The notes under the pieces: model-generated
The model's input: only the letters and a program-made list of their open reading frames with translations
Told to the model about the DNA's origin: nothing
Databases searched by the model: none
Position numbers and translations under genes: made by a program
Source of the DNA: Actinospineispora acaciae DSM 45401
GTDB lineage: Bacteria; Actinomycetota; Actinomycetes; Mycobacteriales; Pseudonocardiaceae
DNA: 64,000 nucleotides
Direction: 5' to 3'
Assembly (NCBI RefSeq): GCF_000620785.1
Contig: NZ_JIAI01000002.1
Location: 614,110-678,109 of the forward strand
Shown: positions 51,801-53,953 of the stretch, in pieces
Numbering within the stretch: the stretch's first letter is position 1
How the letters are laid out: each line of letters opens with the position of its first letter

Positions 51801-53837
51801 GCTGGGCTGCTGCTCGGCGCCCCCGCGTTCACGCTGCCTAACAGGTGGACGTCGCGGACGGCCACCTCCGCCCTGGCCCTGCTCATCTGGGCCATCACCC
51901 GCCGCGGCCCACCACAGCCACCAACCGGTAACCAACCCCGCACCAGCCTCAACCGATGGGCTCGGCTGGCCGCGCGGGCCGGTGTGACCACCAGTGCGGT
52001 GGTGATCACCCTGCTGGTATTCGCCGGCCTCGCACACGCCCACAGCGGCACGGCCGGCCAGGACTGGCCGCCAGGTTGGGTGCCTGCTGTGGTGGGTGGC
52101 GGGCTGGTACTCGCCGGGGCGCTGTTCGTGGTTCGGGCGGTGCTCAAGCACGACATCACCTTCCGGGACGTGTTCGTCCCGCTGGTCCACCGGAAAGCGG
52201 TCAGCCCGAAGCTCACCTCGAACCGGCTGAAGATCGTGTTCAGCTCGCCCGGTGGGCACGGGTCGCGGCCGTACGAGACCGGCTACACCGCGCTGCGGAT
52301 GGCGCAGGTGGCCAGGGCACTGCCCGAGATCGTCGATCGTCGCGGAGTTCGGCGCATCGTGGTGGAGGAACTGGAGACCGGGGACGCCCGCAACGTGATC
52401 GACAAAGCGGGGGTGTTGACCGCGACGATCTGGCTGGCCACCCCTGGCGCCGGACGGCACCTGAAGGGACAGCTGCGCGACGAGGTCGATCGGGTGTTGG
52501 CGGGCACCCAGGTCTCCGCGCGGGTCGACTACCAGACGCAGTCGCTGGGCGCCGCGGTGACGGCATGGCTGGCGGCGTGGGTCCAGGCCGCTGACTGGCC
52601 GGACCGGATCGCCCGCTGGGCACGGACGGTGGTGGGGGCACGCGCCCCACCACCGGGTGAGGCGGCGGTGACCATCAGCACCGGAGAGGGCCGAGGCCCG
52701 GCGTGGCTGAACGAGTGGCTGGCCAGCCACGGTGACGAGCTGCTGGGCTGGTTCCACCGGCTCCACGATCTCGCGGAGAAGTCGAAAAAGGAGTATCGGA
52801 CCCAGGAGTACATCGAGACGGTGCTGCGCGAGTTGGGGGTTCAGTCGAGGCGGGTGGCGGGCACCGGGCTGGTAGCCGATGTCGGATCCGGCCGGCCGAG
52901 GGCGGCCCTCCGCGCCGACATCGACGCGCTGCCGTTCAAGGACGAGAACGGCCACGAGTACGCCTACCACGCCTGCGGCCACGACGCGCACGGGACCGCC
53001 GCGCTGGGCCTGGCCGCGGTGTTGGCCTCGATCCCGGAGGCGGAACGGCCGGTCGGCAGCGTGCGGCTGCTGTTCCAACCGGCCGAAGAGGTGGCCACCG
53101 GGGCCCGAGCGATGATCGAAGAAGGTGTGCTCGACGACGGGGTGGACTGGGCCTTCGCGCTGCACACCTACCCCAAGGCACGGGCAGGCACGATCGGCGT
53201 ACGGCACGGCACCATCGACTCCGCCGCGGTGCTGCTCGACATCAAATTCGCCTCGACACCCGACGCCCCGGTCCGCGCCGCCGAGGTAGTCACCGGCGTG
53301 CAGCGGCTGATCGATCAGGACCCGGGGTTGGTGCTGGGGATCGGCGAGGTCCACGCCGGCGTCGGCCCGGAACCGGCCGTGGTGGCCGGGATGATCCGGC
53401 TCGCCACCCTGCCGGACGGGGAAGGCCTGGAAGCCCGCATCCGGTTGCTGGTGGACGACGTGTTCGCCGGCAGCGGCACCGTCGCGGAGGTCAAGTACGA
53501 GCTGCTGACCCCGCCTGTGGTCAACGACTCGGTCACCGCGCGGATCTTCCGCGAGGCGGTGATCGCCGCGCTGGGCGCGGACGGCGTGTTCGAGGCCGAC
53601 CAGTCATGGGGCAGCGACGACTTCGGCGAGTACAACAAGCTGGTGCCCGGCGGGCTGGGCCGCTGGGGAATCTGGTCCGGCCGCGGCCCACAGGGCGACC
53701 TGCATCAACGCGACCTGCGCGTCGACCCGCGCGCGCTCGAGGCCGGCGTGCGCGTGCTCGTCCACCTGATGCTCGTCGCGCTGCGCACCACGCCCCCCGA
53801 CCCCGCCGCGCGCGACCAGGGATCGTCCCCCCGGTGA
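27858..53837 (+). CDS. Giant multidomain membrane/surface protein ending in an M20 metallopeptidase
   Basis: One uninterrupted frame of about 8,659 residues, on the order of 0.9 MDa. Order of parts: N-terminal membrane or signal helix; Gly/Ser-rich region with repeated amphipathic helices (to ~32.2 kb) enclosing a lysozyme-like domain at 30.5-30.8 kb; 42 close cysteine pairs (32.3-38.9 kb); helical region (39-42.3 kb); a membrane helix at ~42.6 kb and Pro/Thr-rich linker; polytopic membrane region of three tandem modules (43.6-51.6 kb); an M20 lid-like fragment and a complete M20D peptidase (52.2-53.8 kb). The tetrapeptide RGPP recurs eight times near part boundaries. I use GTG 27858 because a purine-rich GAGGAGTCGAGG lies upstream; ATG 27927 (MPVVSSLSFGR) is the main alternative. 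No known family covers the whole. Function unknown. Confidence 0.85.
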   Translation: MLSVFSTGGRRACAVLSLWARGAMPVVSSLSFGRMLVGALMIWMAAAFISMNGNPVEADSVHRESAAAVEPAGYVDEGFDGSDDGSSVVAPRWAGGMGRAQPAVSGTPASAEDPDAEYLEPAVAAWPRASGAGQGAAPAVTSQAGGTVERAASEGPGDSSFDLVADLSNRLGLAWNRGTGGGSATARLLEPPPERAGQVREVARETYGQGAAETAGDTRTGDHWPVQRPRLRAEAGRQSSELEAPRQLPRPRVNALQPASAATSGGSSGGRADELTGGFVDLVSGIVGTVAGKKAGDSTRQGLSGISDQVSAALRAGHKLNTTSGADASGSGDVSTAAQPGTRERASQTNTDNGAALALAAGHKTNQPDCTGTPDCADNGPALTGRKPTTQAARGPPARPRDHNQNSAATTSQAALHNGLNAKQLNKIVDKVAGGALDFTQNLLGGLSKLFANNGQTNNKANGGSAGQQSGHSRHGGSGDLTGKISKLTNGFVQDLLKLVGKTGGQGKGSGHSPPGQGGKSGKGGDLGKKISGLVDDFVSNVLKLVGKAGGQGNGSGGQAGRPGRGSGSQQGGSDLGEQITQLTGNFVQNLLKLVGATGGGKNGQSSHGGQSSKSGKGGSDDGLGKKVSGLVDNFVSNVLNLVSKTSGQGNGSGNSQGSGSLGEQITELTGNFVQNLLKLVGATGGGQGKGSGGGQSGQGVSQGEDQQAQPEEPITHRLLRPGNAAQGSGARGIENVDQALGGVVDMVSGLVTSVAGKKAGAQARQTLTGLADDVSAAIAAAGRNGLDSRGRGMDGTNTATPVGSGHDGGSPATPPDEATGPITCQAIGVCPAPSAPTKQRAGAPQPRGPPAPEASQAPTPIAPPAKKAPLPTGITPAQATNADTIVKVGQKMGIPKQGLQVALAAAFQESGLRNVRYGDRDSLGLFQQRPSQGWGKPSQVLDPTYAATQFFNHLKKVPGWEKKSITQAAQAVQRSAFPNAYAKWAKKASELVDYVLSNQPPKPAPTPAPQTVPQPSPKPAPSTGTPPTGGSVPDLLQPVDVAKPSSGGGQGGRSGQVGPGPRPPAPGLDEAMSRFANTASEIMSQVVGRKGPGQYQGGRRHGQGDLAGSIRELTGGFVSDLLGLLGVSKPGASSGGGTGQVGPRPRPPAPGLDEAWSRFADTASGIVSRVAGRRAGERFQGALADLGEQLIGPPGRPGGTGSSGQRSGSDLAGSIRELTGGFVSDLLGLPGVSKPGSDDVGDSSDRAGQRVQPERPDRRGDGAGGLIGSILDAVSDLTEGALGSMSSALGQAPSSGHQQRPGERRRAGVGRDDLAGPVQELTSRFVSDLLDRLDPVRPRESGGERSDQRPWDEDGPVGRAGRPAGGGNSSGGGLGRRSSLEEFDQVLSGVTDMVSGLVTRAAGQRAGGQARRVLSSAAEDVLTALRAAGDGRRGGLIPDGRPGGSAGGVPGSGGTSGPGGGDGGWSLDTAHGRFAGTECQSDAECALAGGSLKTRQPGPLGGRAPPELLNTDTQSPYRLASWWRNNDTGVSQALNDRLAVVKGQKSLEEAKAQLDAKKITKAAYDEKVSAQKALQTKADQSAAQLNPDDSKLINDTITGQRNLATSKTKLDEARKQLDAKKISQADYDKQAAAYNTQREKVDSQTAQLRDAAGYNSLNGADPGHDGAGAACSANGAFGECATAAVDAKTGKATENQSLCLLGVSDCASSSKAGDRTASATCDIDKGCATSSMAGKTTAQATCGVGDCETSTVADSPGADTVCQAKGGCTQNGKTPTEPDKQDLAAGKTEGSSQTHGTCTKDCALVGFATRADAGSDCQTRNGTCDTDSTGRRATETKPAPANETAAQAAQRAAQTSKDNGSDNGQATSKAHCQANSIGCDTTTTVKAGVDKTTGKRGWLTELVFGPAEDTTDTSSPAKPAAEAAARCAQGATDCSGNAATTTGGKTENTTTTPEKPAVAEDKASGQVKVPATPAKTNTDSRTLSGTANCQIKGGKCTSASGPGEDGGTLSYADVNCQAKGCEGKGTTATNAEITAGVNGKTATRKIDAHHECTVGGTTGDCSTDASSTVTNNNTGLDPDIELTATGTEQPKKTDPTAELAKGLTATSKTITTVNCDSADCKGAQRGGTSGSASGDVKERASKAATSCEVHGIGGTCGSATDTEVSYRSADNTAQTGPDGKPQPAGVVSVSHADSQVRCGNINTDSKECGGKAHTETSALDTAVSKHWRGASTDADCTVKGGGCQGQASSDASTTTDHVKTDPKTGKPLPGQPTSGPTATSRAAASVDCRSVACSGSARTSSAAFDTAVAGGKPRTSEGSAGCQAGAGSCQVQTLSHATTGPGAATAYAAGQPASAGQSANVGQTVSGAGQAVSGAGQAVSADRLGSGPSAASTAGGKLSCQAEDQCVGGNGGKITATVTATDPSVSDQPRGNRAEGYCTDATAAGCTAVVNGAASSAPDANRIAPMVADQPTSNATVTNTATGENTGNKTGERTNTGAGGKNGRAAKDVTATPEGQDPAGQGGQRPNPPATAPGASASSGGPTVPGASSWTSAWAAVHCDGDSACKGTPHSSATGLGADNHNSGGAGSRGPPEATGTTNARCDTSGAACQATSDTTAGSGQVVADILTEQNKAAAEQAGQQLERAKQAAEQAKQAAIAPSATAEQRKAATAADKAVEQATKAATDAADAAKKPVTDAPATLALSHAAARCAGSTNGAGCTATTTGDTTGLPGTSHTSAACAPGPGGCAVTSVASARITQNAGQGADGKPIPGATGGAQTSSEVSCPKAGCTGKVTGTANPTAGPDGQRSRSVANGDAACDGSGTCEAQITAGSSTTTSTPANGAADGFAATSAHVEVACGNGGAGCGTRASSSTETAGADKVTAKSTTSCQTGGTCQAGTGGMAAKDFTEASANCAVTGCRTHTEGNAEATPPPGTAPNTTASHAATSRTDCTAGAGGRCGGSSRVAASPEYALAAAACAGSPCSYSYRAESHATAPGAKADGVGSGAGTTSGGGQVVTSANALGGKGHAQGAASCQGSAGANCSYSWSATASDTATKGTSVARANARDADKGTMGASGGAVAAEAQAGLGLAAANVLCTNSSRCAKSYYAHTVTSFRGGSRPATERQAGGYLAHTRGGTCSGTKGTGCGIAASNPRLCFGDCSNFEPVRGDRFIATAPRMQPRRVVQRPVAGGATRGKPAAKPVAKPVAKPVAKRAVEAQPVKEDHTASGQVVTSTMTSKTARSAGVPDGERTRQVTDGKIAVKDNGKVTEKTCAQECDVTGARGQTVRYDARSPDAKLVGKARTGRKGTGEHVVSNNESIKIAQDKAYNTYVTSKGSKPAAINGHTGGGFNLTAPPGTVNNLRYTANPRMPFQGRMKIAAAPGDTYQGPKIGLPPGVKAIKPDAPGQDKIDFKNSTWLEFDAEGSGRIRYDGQATFRSAEGVRADSLGAAVTAGGFTDLALPHYENDKQVTAGHYKIENQKGSIVFADGRTMSNLMDRNVTWLRATTPDENGKGGGLDCGGECQTVSPEALKGNLNGIFHCDACELREGYATGDEQFAVGRKDLKPGQRLVANGKDPFAAGYREVVNWSNEPVTSKTLQGHATTCYGRLCGFTQLNPDSYGDWGGVRCSGTCQVRDPNGRMLLDVKGSGGGTLLPNATDPAKNTGHWCEGDMRCTSPDNAPWLPIRESANARQVANRLAGTAQGGFEIPEKTSNDLAGLESLNRSPGDRTPLTASEIETLRNSPDWNDQAALRNYYAEVGAPQGYQTGLATIAAARDHSLQQRWAKDAEGVQGQISALGADIRAALASGGLSRSEKKVLNSKIAAIEAQAPGLLAEWKPAQERLGDDVQATWTTPKGSPGALSGGADPKLVAQILGTDYDPAKGPADAQAVNKMREAQDRVVREKIAMSNDLRPRDAALQQEQNAVEAIVQQAEERGFALPEERRQVKAYNAAARQFQADKARWEDKVDLAAAPLRDLDVAFGDNSGQVALNPGEKTNGQRLRAANATLNDIQNLAFAMKDSRNPAEREVARNLRGIYETQKLYYNSVRDEAHPPDRDLFSGVLKPSTMYPDAAISVTAAGVNRRLGEWAANHDDGLLHDAFPKLTPKERVSLAWQEADPRKLATFDPARLNDRLTDSQEQVEFLMTVASRTPEKPDATPEERYGLDFAKALSSSQTASKLKVYTRNLSEGDRTNIALDFAAYRLKKKESPYRAGVNAVRDFVKETYSFTGKQLSEFVADMVVLPVTLVEGWTTDVTNLAVGGVKSVAHQNAGYLLPSEDDIPGPSTAEDRWLGKYPLTAGYVRSVHNFAKALGTGHWDTEGNIYQSAFSHLMAIAGAASPLARNSALRGANTFAKVTELEKRFDMAPGTIGRIHSGEKPLKLTPAQHAAVIEGRRLLDLSSRSLVEIRPVTDRGAIAKRVKELERGAGLEEGTIGRIHSGAQIALTRRQAAYVPIGRSYITTARLYAWEAALLGIPGRLVTLPLRIPRAVLSGTGKTLHWAGDRLDRSGTRRAAGGKPGRLADAMMNSGVGLKAIADPMLLIGKHGVYGAVRATMTNRRPGIGRADTGRAALDAARAATVTRIRTEPSRGLAVVSDAIFGRRNMINHRIARAERQHRQALMDHGLIGAMPTLFPPRYRGPGYTQVPAASAHMPKTQARIAQVWRQIDAFRKLMEETRARIEDRFPEYLGYRGPYHDQLGEMLQHRLRLAQELAGRYRAEHDEAVARGEDPAYIKKTEKMLSGQLAEIELLDRHLQTLPERLAELGRQEAELGRSQAHLEHLERKLAKLRARLDGHSRTPHSPDPAPPTPGRRGHEAPPTGRGGRSSAGGERDPQPNGHGDADTPSGSHVPPAKGTGDKSDPSGESAPANPLSKAPKRGPPRVKAAINKLAHRIVDGTVTVAKVATAMVLTLVLVMSAPTAEVPGWNSHGHTGSVQVEAGKAGQSPTGKADSTGRSENPTATNGAGHDARKEVDQDGLTRTDNNPGRVAPARQHVGARTTPHGGSPFAVAAVLTAGGVNADPDVGGRADAPAVNDGVLASARPAQDTVAAPQGRTAPQVGWHTKFGMPEPIDDGQEAGRSGPVDASKSMQGPLARSSHSRMADAPSPSAKDTHAGTTTLDNGGSTAGEATPGQTRGGQALPKTEQQHDTGTAAHNSRSTQNQNANADHTVTAGDSVTYLVVVSTDRSAGSNAPGGSDGSYAPDSPTLPTWRPVVTIPFVDPPTRSTTAAKRRMDRLNSPSRWMRPGGLGRATGWVRFGAWTAVAASLTALITVGAPVALPALGSVVTAPWLFGVGAVAVGIGSVLLRDLATPMRGPPSRRTVFFAGFRPGVAAAVATAFTAGLVPALITAGLAVVVGFYGITMADPLPKDVRGKLGSHVSLAWSWLASGLRRVSGYGLGGSIGSRGRRNINRVPISGRWAWTLAAYGLTTLLPGQPPGWIGVAVSAALTALTWAIQRRGPPPNGLISWFASSATFLADKTATAVSRGRRFARVVTITALAGALLLLGVGGVASAHGQSAPVDAGWAVPDVWGLGGWTVVVGAGLVAGVIFGIRVVLRHSLTVRDVLGGVARWATSTAGRAWVLGGLVVLGLVNVPAAGWALAASWVSRAVDWLHRAAGQMPTAVEPAAFAVLGLLGVLWASGVWLPTDRASRMAGVLGGAAHLVAQSAALWTALATGAGGWLSIAVHGLFAVGGVLFLAAGAGTGKWTGRFALVTFPVFALAAAGLAGGLVFAGVWRAAVPAVALAAAYGYVLFRPQLATGSGGGGVWVRAGPLGVIGAAGLMTHGLSRLWTEGLLVGVLSTSAAAITLVVLIARPDPSRAVRVRALVWVVGLALTLFAITARPVFDVVLPLASTMAMTTRSNVVLLRNLPSWWSDQVKPLRWLHIGLMAAHVLTFITSVHANIPTGSMPWWEFAESAGFAFSHLGFVLSGKLARLAAGDRNSLDPNHDSPHRRWARFATLALFTGSTWSWWTRLMFEQGFWAAGWNGDPLKLAVVIPLAFTATSLIMQLIESFAEEILQRTGRRITLGGRTLAWLDDGSQMIFSNVLMSFKSPTAALILIGVLIVINTGILWTILSRGPPQNTPTKTPTPILAQHIATAWKWLTTALTWGWTHAPRWVRIAVRAVVLIATAAIILLILTGRAHADNGIETSQGWLPEWVLAWIPVVVSGGLVLARVAIGARMVSPAGRAWVMGGLAVAALVNVPATIWARAGEWLSQAGEWLSRAAGQMPTAVEPAGFAVLGLLGVLWASGVSLPGRLDRTSRIVGVLGWAGHVVAQSAALWTALATGAGGWLSIAVHGLFASAGGLFLATALPRALFGPGARKWPRRFELVAFPLFALASGGVATGLAMAGSWWAAFPVAVLTAAYGYVSGSRISQRISGAVWAPARQIGGIGAFGLMVHGLTRLWAEGLTVGVVSSAAAATALVTLTWAAGRPGTPIRERAKGTSVSFRIAFLSSAALAMAVLLLGVYTARALAHGVPELADGLLFNLAFGGYLVGFFAVATWFGYYARRGLSVLTLLGAGVGYGMFALLGVPGALGGALILGLAGSAFGKVTGLAMEWINRTTDQRRGRGETVIFVDGLLGFMVLAVTILIPAIVTVQAWLLETYSLGAAAGFTAALAVIAAAAMWLTTPPELASRKKPSGHPVFEPLSRLRDPFVLKVAGVSALTQATISVFDAFWELALDPAAAWMHAVTGFGLVGGGVVIAGIFGVADWRSYRSGGKTKSFLSRSPNAFVFWMAALMAVSGLVTVTTQFVGGPSYGIVFQGVFGEASSTGLTLGTQAALLLFFTLRGELDNYHPADTANNFAGAVGKFISPLIAFITWPLAQWAALTPQIATTALAAFAVALTIRPIHLAGKMPALAAGVGALAGYGTALVGMSPLVGFAAGLVGSVIWAWLNHRNKMKPAALVLPLTLGTLLGTALEWAAPASWTSSTGLSSALAGIAATTSIVAWRKVRTITIPRLHLPTRTIIIITTVAVTVAALLVILATTGLATQPPTSATTSTTGHAPGVVPGSGVEVGQGWLPGWVPVVVGVGFVVVGVLSGVRAMLKRNLTVGEVFPGVARWGVAGLAVVGVSSVPVAVWAAGWAYATDWMSRVVDRLSRVAEQMPAAVEPAAFAVLGLLGIVHASGLSRPGSWLGRALPVVGVLGWVGHLLAQSAALWTAIDTAGVGFPIVVHGLFTLAGGLFLARAPPTAAVKALFNTGTGTGIGAGKWPGRLELVGFSVFSLAAAGLAGGLALAGSWWAAVPVAVLAAAYGYVLFRPQLATGSGGGGVWARAGPIGVIGAAGLMTHGLSRLWTEGLLVGVWASALAVTTLGILTWAIGRPGTPNRVWASGTSVSHRISFLSSAALAMALLLLGVYTARALARGVPELADGLLFNLAFGGYLAGFFAVATWFGYHARQGLSVVTVLGAGVGYGMFALLGVPGALVGAVVLGLAGAAFGKLAVLVMEWINHTSGQRRDKGETVILTSSLLGFAVLVLTILIPAIITVQNWLLNTYSLAAAAGFTAALAVVAAAAMWLTTPPELATREKPKGNPVTEPLQMLGVPFVLKIALVSLLTQATIAPFDAFWELALSPTASALTHGVTSFGLVAGGLVTLGIFLVADLGKYYGAKKGKQTEDFLKRSPTTLLIWTAAAMALSGLVTAATQFAGNPDVGILFQGVVGETTSTLITMVAPAALSLYFAQHTQTDRLSPADTVNSLAGAVGKFISPLIAGFITWPLAQWAALTPQIATTALATFAVAITIRPIHIAGKMPALAAGVGALAGYGAALGISPLVGFAAGLIGVAGWAWLNHHNKMKPAAFVQAVTLGALPGTVLGWAAPTNWTSSTGPFLALATLAAITSIVAWRKVHTITTPRLHLPTRTIMIITTVAVAVAALLVILATTGLATQPPTAPPTSDSDFWTSLMSSPAALIVVALLAGAGLMLANLAIRKAQKSPVFTSMRIPNFRRFIVDQQVLGAAGGAGGAPAVVALLTAGLLLGAPAFTLPNRWTSRTATSALALLIWAITRRGPPQPPTGNQPRTSLNRWARLAARAGVTTSAVVITLLVFAGLAHAHSGTAGQDWPPGWVPAVVGGGLVLAGALFVVRAVLKHDITFRDVFVPLVHRKAVSPKLTSNRLKIVFSSPGGHGSRPYETGYTALRMAQVARALPEIVDRRGVRRIVVEELETGDARNVIDKAGVLTATIWLATPGAGRHLKGQLRDEVDRVLAGTQVSARVDYQTQSLGAAVTAWLAAWVQAADWPDRIARWARTVVGARAPPPGEAAVTISTGEGRGPAWLNEWLASHGDELLGWFHRLHDLAEKSKKEYRTQEYIETVLRELGVQSRRVAGTGLVADVGSGRPRAALRADIDALPFKDENGHEYAYHACGHDAHGTAALGLAAVLASIPEAERPVGSVRLLFQPAEEVATGARAMIEEGVLDDGVDWAFALHTYPKARAGTIGVRHGTIDSAAVLLDIKFASTPDAPVRAAEVVTGVQRLIDQDPGLVLGIGEVHAGVGPEPAVVAGMIRLATLPDGEGLEARIRLLVDDVFAGSGTVAEVKYELLTPPVVNDSVTARIFREAVIAALGADGVFEADQSWGSDDFGEYNKLVPGGLGRWGIWSGRGPQGDLHQRDLRVDPRALEAGVRVLVHLMLVALRTTPPDPAARDQGSSPR
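27951..28030 (+). other. N-terminal signal/membrane segment of the giant protein
   Basis: The segment FGRMLVGALMIWMAAAFISM is a hydrophobic helix preceded by basic residues and followed by a polar region rich in Glu, Ala and Asp. It would direct the N-terminal parts to the outside of the membrane, either as a cleaved signal peptide or an uncleaved anchor. A possible cleavage site (PVEA) follows. Confidence 0.6.
29295..29915 (+). repeat. Five amphipathic-helix repeats in alternating A-B-A-B-A order
   Basis: Units start at 29295, 29433, 29580, 29724 and 29838. Type A units read LT-x-x-FVQ-x-LLKLVG (for example LTGNFVQNLLKLVG, twice identical) and type B units read LVD-x-FVSNVL-x-LV. Each ~26-residue helix is followed by a Gly/Ser/Gln/Lys-rich flexible spacer. 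Related units recur at 28674 (LTGGFVDLVSGIVGTVAG), 31173 and 31488. The helices could pack on membranes or with each other; the role is unknown. Confidence 0.8.
30477..30848 (+). other. Lysozyme/lytic transglycosylase-like domain in the giant protein
   Basis: About 124 residues resemble the peptidoglycan-hydrolase domain seen in actinobacterial cell-wall and conjugation proteins. The run is GITPAQATNADTIVKVGQKM, AAFQESGLRNVRYGDRDSLG, LFQQRPSQGWGKPSQVLDP, YAATQFFNHLKKVPGW and AVQRSAFPNAYAKWA. The Glu of FQESGLRN (codon 30585-30587, residue 910) is in the place of the catalytic acid of lysozyme-like enzymes. It is the clearest enzymatic hint in the N-terminal half and implies contact with peptidoglycan. 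Confidence 0.75.
31173..31567 (+). repeat. Near-identical 80-base direct repeat pair
   Basis: The blocks 31173-31252 and 31488-31567 both encode DLAGSIRELTGGFVSDLLGL followed by (L/P)GVSKPG and differ by very few bases. A third, diverged unit starts near 31797 (DDLAGPVQELTSRFVSDLLD). The intervening sequence also repeats a GPRPRPPAPGLDEA block (at 31030 and 31282). High DNA identity indicates recent duplication or gene conversion within the reading frame. Confidence 0.8.
32284..38910 (+). repeat. Cysteine-pair repeat region of the giant protein
   Basis: By eye I count 42 close pairs of the form C-x(2-9)-C, about 36 of them before 37.35 kb and six after 37.6 kb. Examples are CQAKGGC, CQTRNGTC, CDSADC, CTVKGGGC, CQAGAGSC, CDGSGTC and CGNGGAGC. 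Pairs recur roughly every 35-70 residues between Ser/Thr/Ala/Gly-rich strands, with few unpaired cysteines. In an exported protein these would form small disulfide loops, perhaps staples in a beta-solenoid or fibrous stalk. Two stretches lack pairs: a coiled coil at 32466-32810 with a twice-repeated AQLDAKKIT-like unit, and an Ala/Lys/Gln coiled coil at ~35740-35960. Confidence 0.8.
37455..37512 (+). repeat. Short in-frame tandem repeat (Lys-Pro-Val/Ala-Ala)
   Basis: A 12-base unit encoding KPVA/KPAA is repeated four times in tandem, then a degenerate KRAV copy follows. It is a charged linker between the cysteine-pair region and the following mixed region of the giant protein. A comparable in-frame tandem (SGAGQAV twice) is at about 34955-35005. 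Confidence 0.7.
43600..44395 (+). other. First membrane block of the giant protein
   Basis: About six hydrophobic helices (for example FGAWTAVAASLTALITVGAP, LITAGLAVVVGFYGITM, RFARVVTITALAGALLLLGV) interrupted by basic loops containing RGPP at 43806 and 44238. It ends with a helix and SAHG, which resembles a signal-peptidase site, immediately before membrane module 1. It resembles no transporter I can name. Confidence 0.6.
44396..46295 (+). repeat. Polytopic membrane module 1
   Basis: Starts with the leader AHGQSAPVDAGW...VVVGAGLVAGVIFGI, then GQMPTAVEPAAFAVLGLLGV, LVAQSAALWTALATGAGGW and AAYGYVLFRPQLATGSGGGG. Several DNA stretches are nearly identical to modules 2 and 3. Its second half differs from theirs, with the motifs NLPSWWSDQVKPLRWLHI and SWWTRLMFEQGFWAAGWNG. 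It closes with LLILTGRAHADN. Confidence 0.75.
46296..48885 (+). repeat. Polytopic membrane module 2 with MFS-like second half
   Basis: The first half repeats module 1 (GQMPTAVEPAGFAVLGLLGV, VVAQSAALWTALATGAGGW). From about 47215 a second half of 12 or so helices looks like a degenerate major-facilitator transporter: FRIAFLSSAALAMAVLLLGV, NLAFGGYLVGFFAVATWFGY, LGLAGSAFGKVTGLAMEWIN, FISPLIAFITWPLAQWAALT. It ends with VILATTGLATQPP. No substrate motif is recognisable. Confidence 0.75.
48886..51560 (+). repeat. Polytopic membrane module 3, close copy of module 2
   Basis: Same order as module 2: leader GQGWLPGWVPVVVGVG, EQMPAAVEPAAFAVLGLLGI, YGYVLFRPQLATGSGGGGVW (shared with module 1), then the MFS-like half from about 49890. 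Long DNA stretches match module 2 almost exactly, for example around 48290-48440 and 50990-51140 and around 48700-48850 and 51400-51550. It again ends with ILATTGLATQPP. Confidence 0.8.
52215..53790 (+). other. C-terminal M20D metallopeptidase, preceded by an extra M20 lid-like fragment
   Basis: The complete enzyme (about 52700-53790) has ALRADIDALPFKDENGHEY, the metal-binding HACGHDAHGTAALGL (first His codon 52968), LLFQPAEEVATGARAMIEEG, FALHTYPKARAGTIGVRHG and a final His in LHQRDLRVDP. These supply the usual Cys, His, Glu-Glu and His ligands of M20D amidohydrolases, so it should be active on N-acyl or aminoacyl amide bonds. Upstream, 52215-52540 (FSSPGGHGSRPYETGYTALR, ARNVIDKAGVLTATIWLATP) looks like only the dimerisation/lid domain of a second M20 copy. 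Confidence 0.85.
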
Positions 53838-53854
53838 GCATGAGAACGCTTCGG

Positions 53855-53908
53855 TCCGTGCACGGCCGACGGTTCACGGTTTGCCCGGCGAGCTGATTTG
53901 TGCACGGA
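53855..53908. terminator. Inverted repeat between convergent giant gene and membrane protein gene
   Basis: TCCGTGCAC at 53855-53863 is perfectly complementary to GTGCACGGA at 53900-53908 with a 36-base loop. It lies 18 bases after the giant gene stop and before the stop of the opposite gene, where a bidirectional terminator is expected. There is no T-run, so this is a weak call. Confidence 0.3.
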
Positions 53909-53953
53909 GGTCTGTTGGGAAAGACAGGCGCGCGAGGCAACAGCTCTAGGTGG

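Noticed and set aside
27858..53837. Possibility that the giant gene is an NRPS, PKS or FHA/CdiA-type adhesin
   Set aside because: No adenylation, condensation, ketosynthase or carrier motifs, no haemagglutination or TPS domain, and the C-terminal 8 kb is polytopic membrane protein plus an M20 peptidase.
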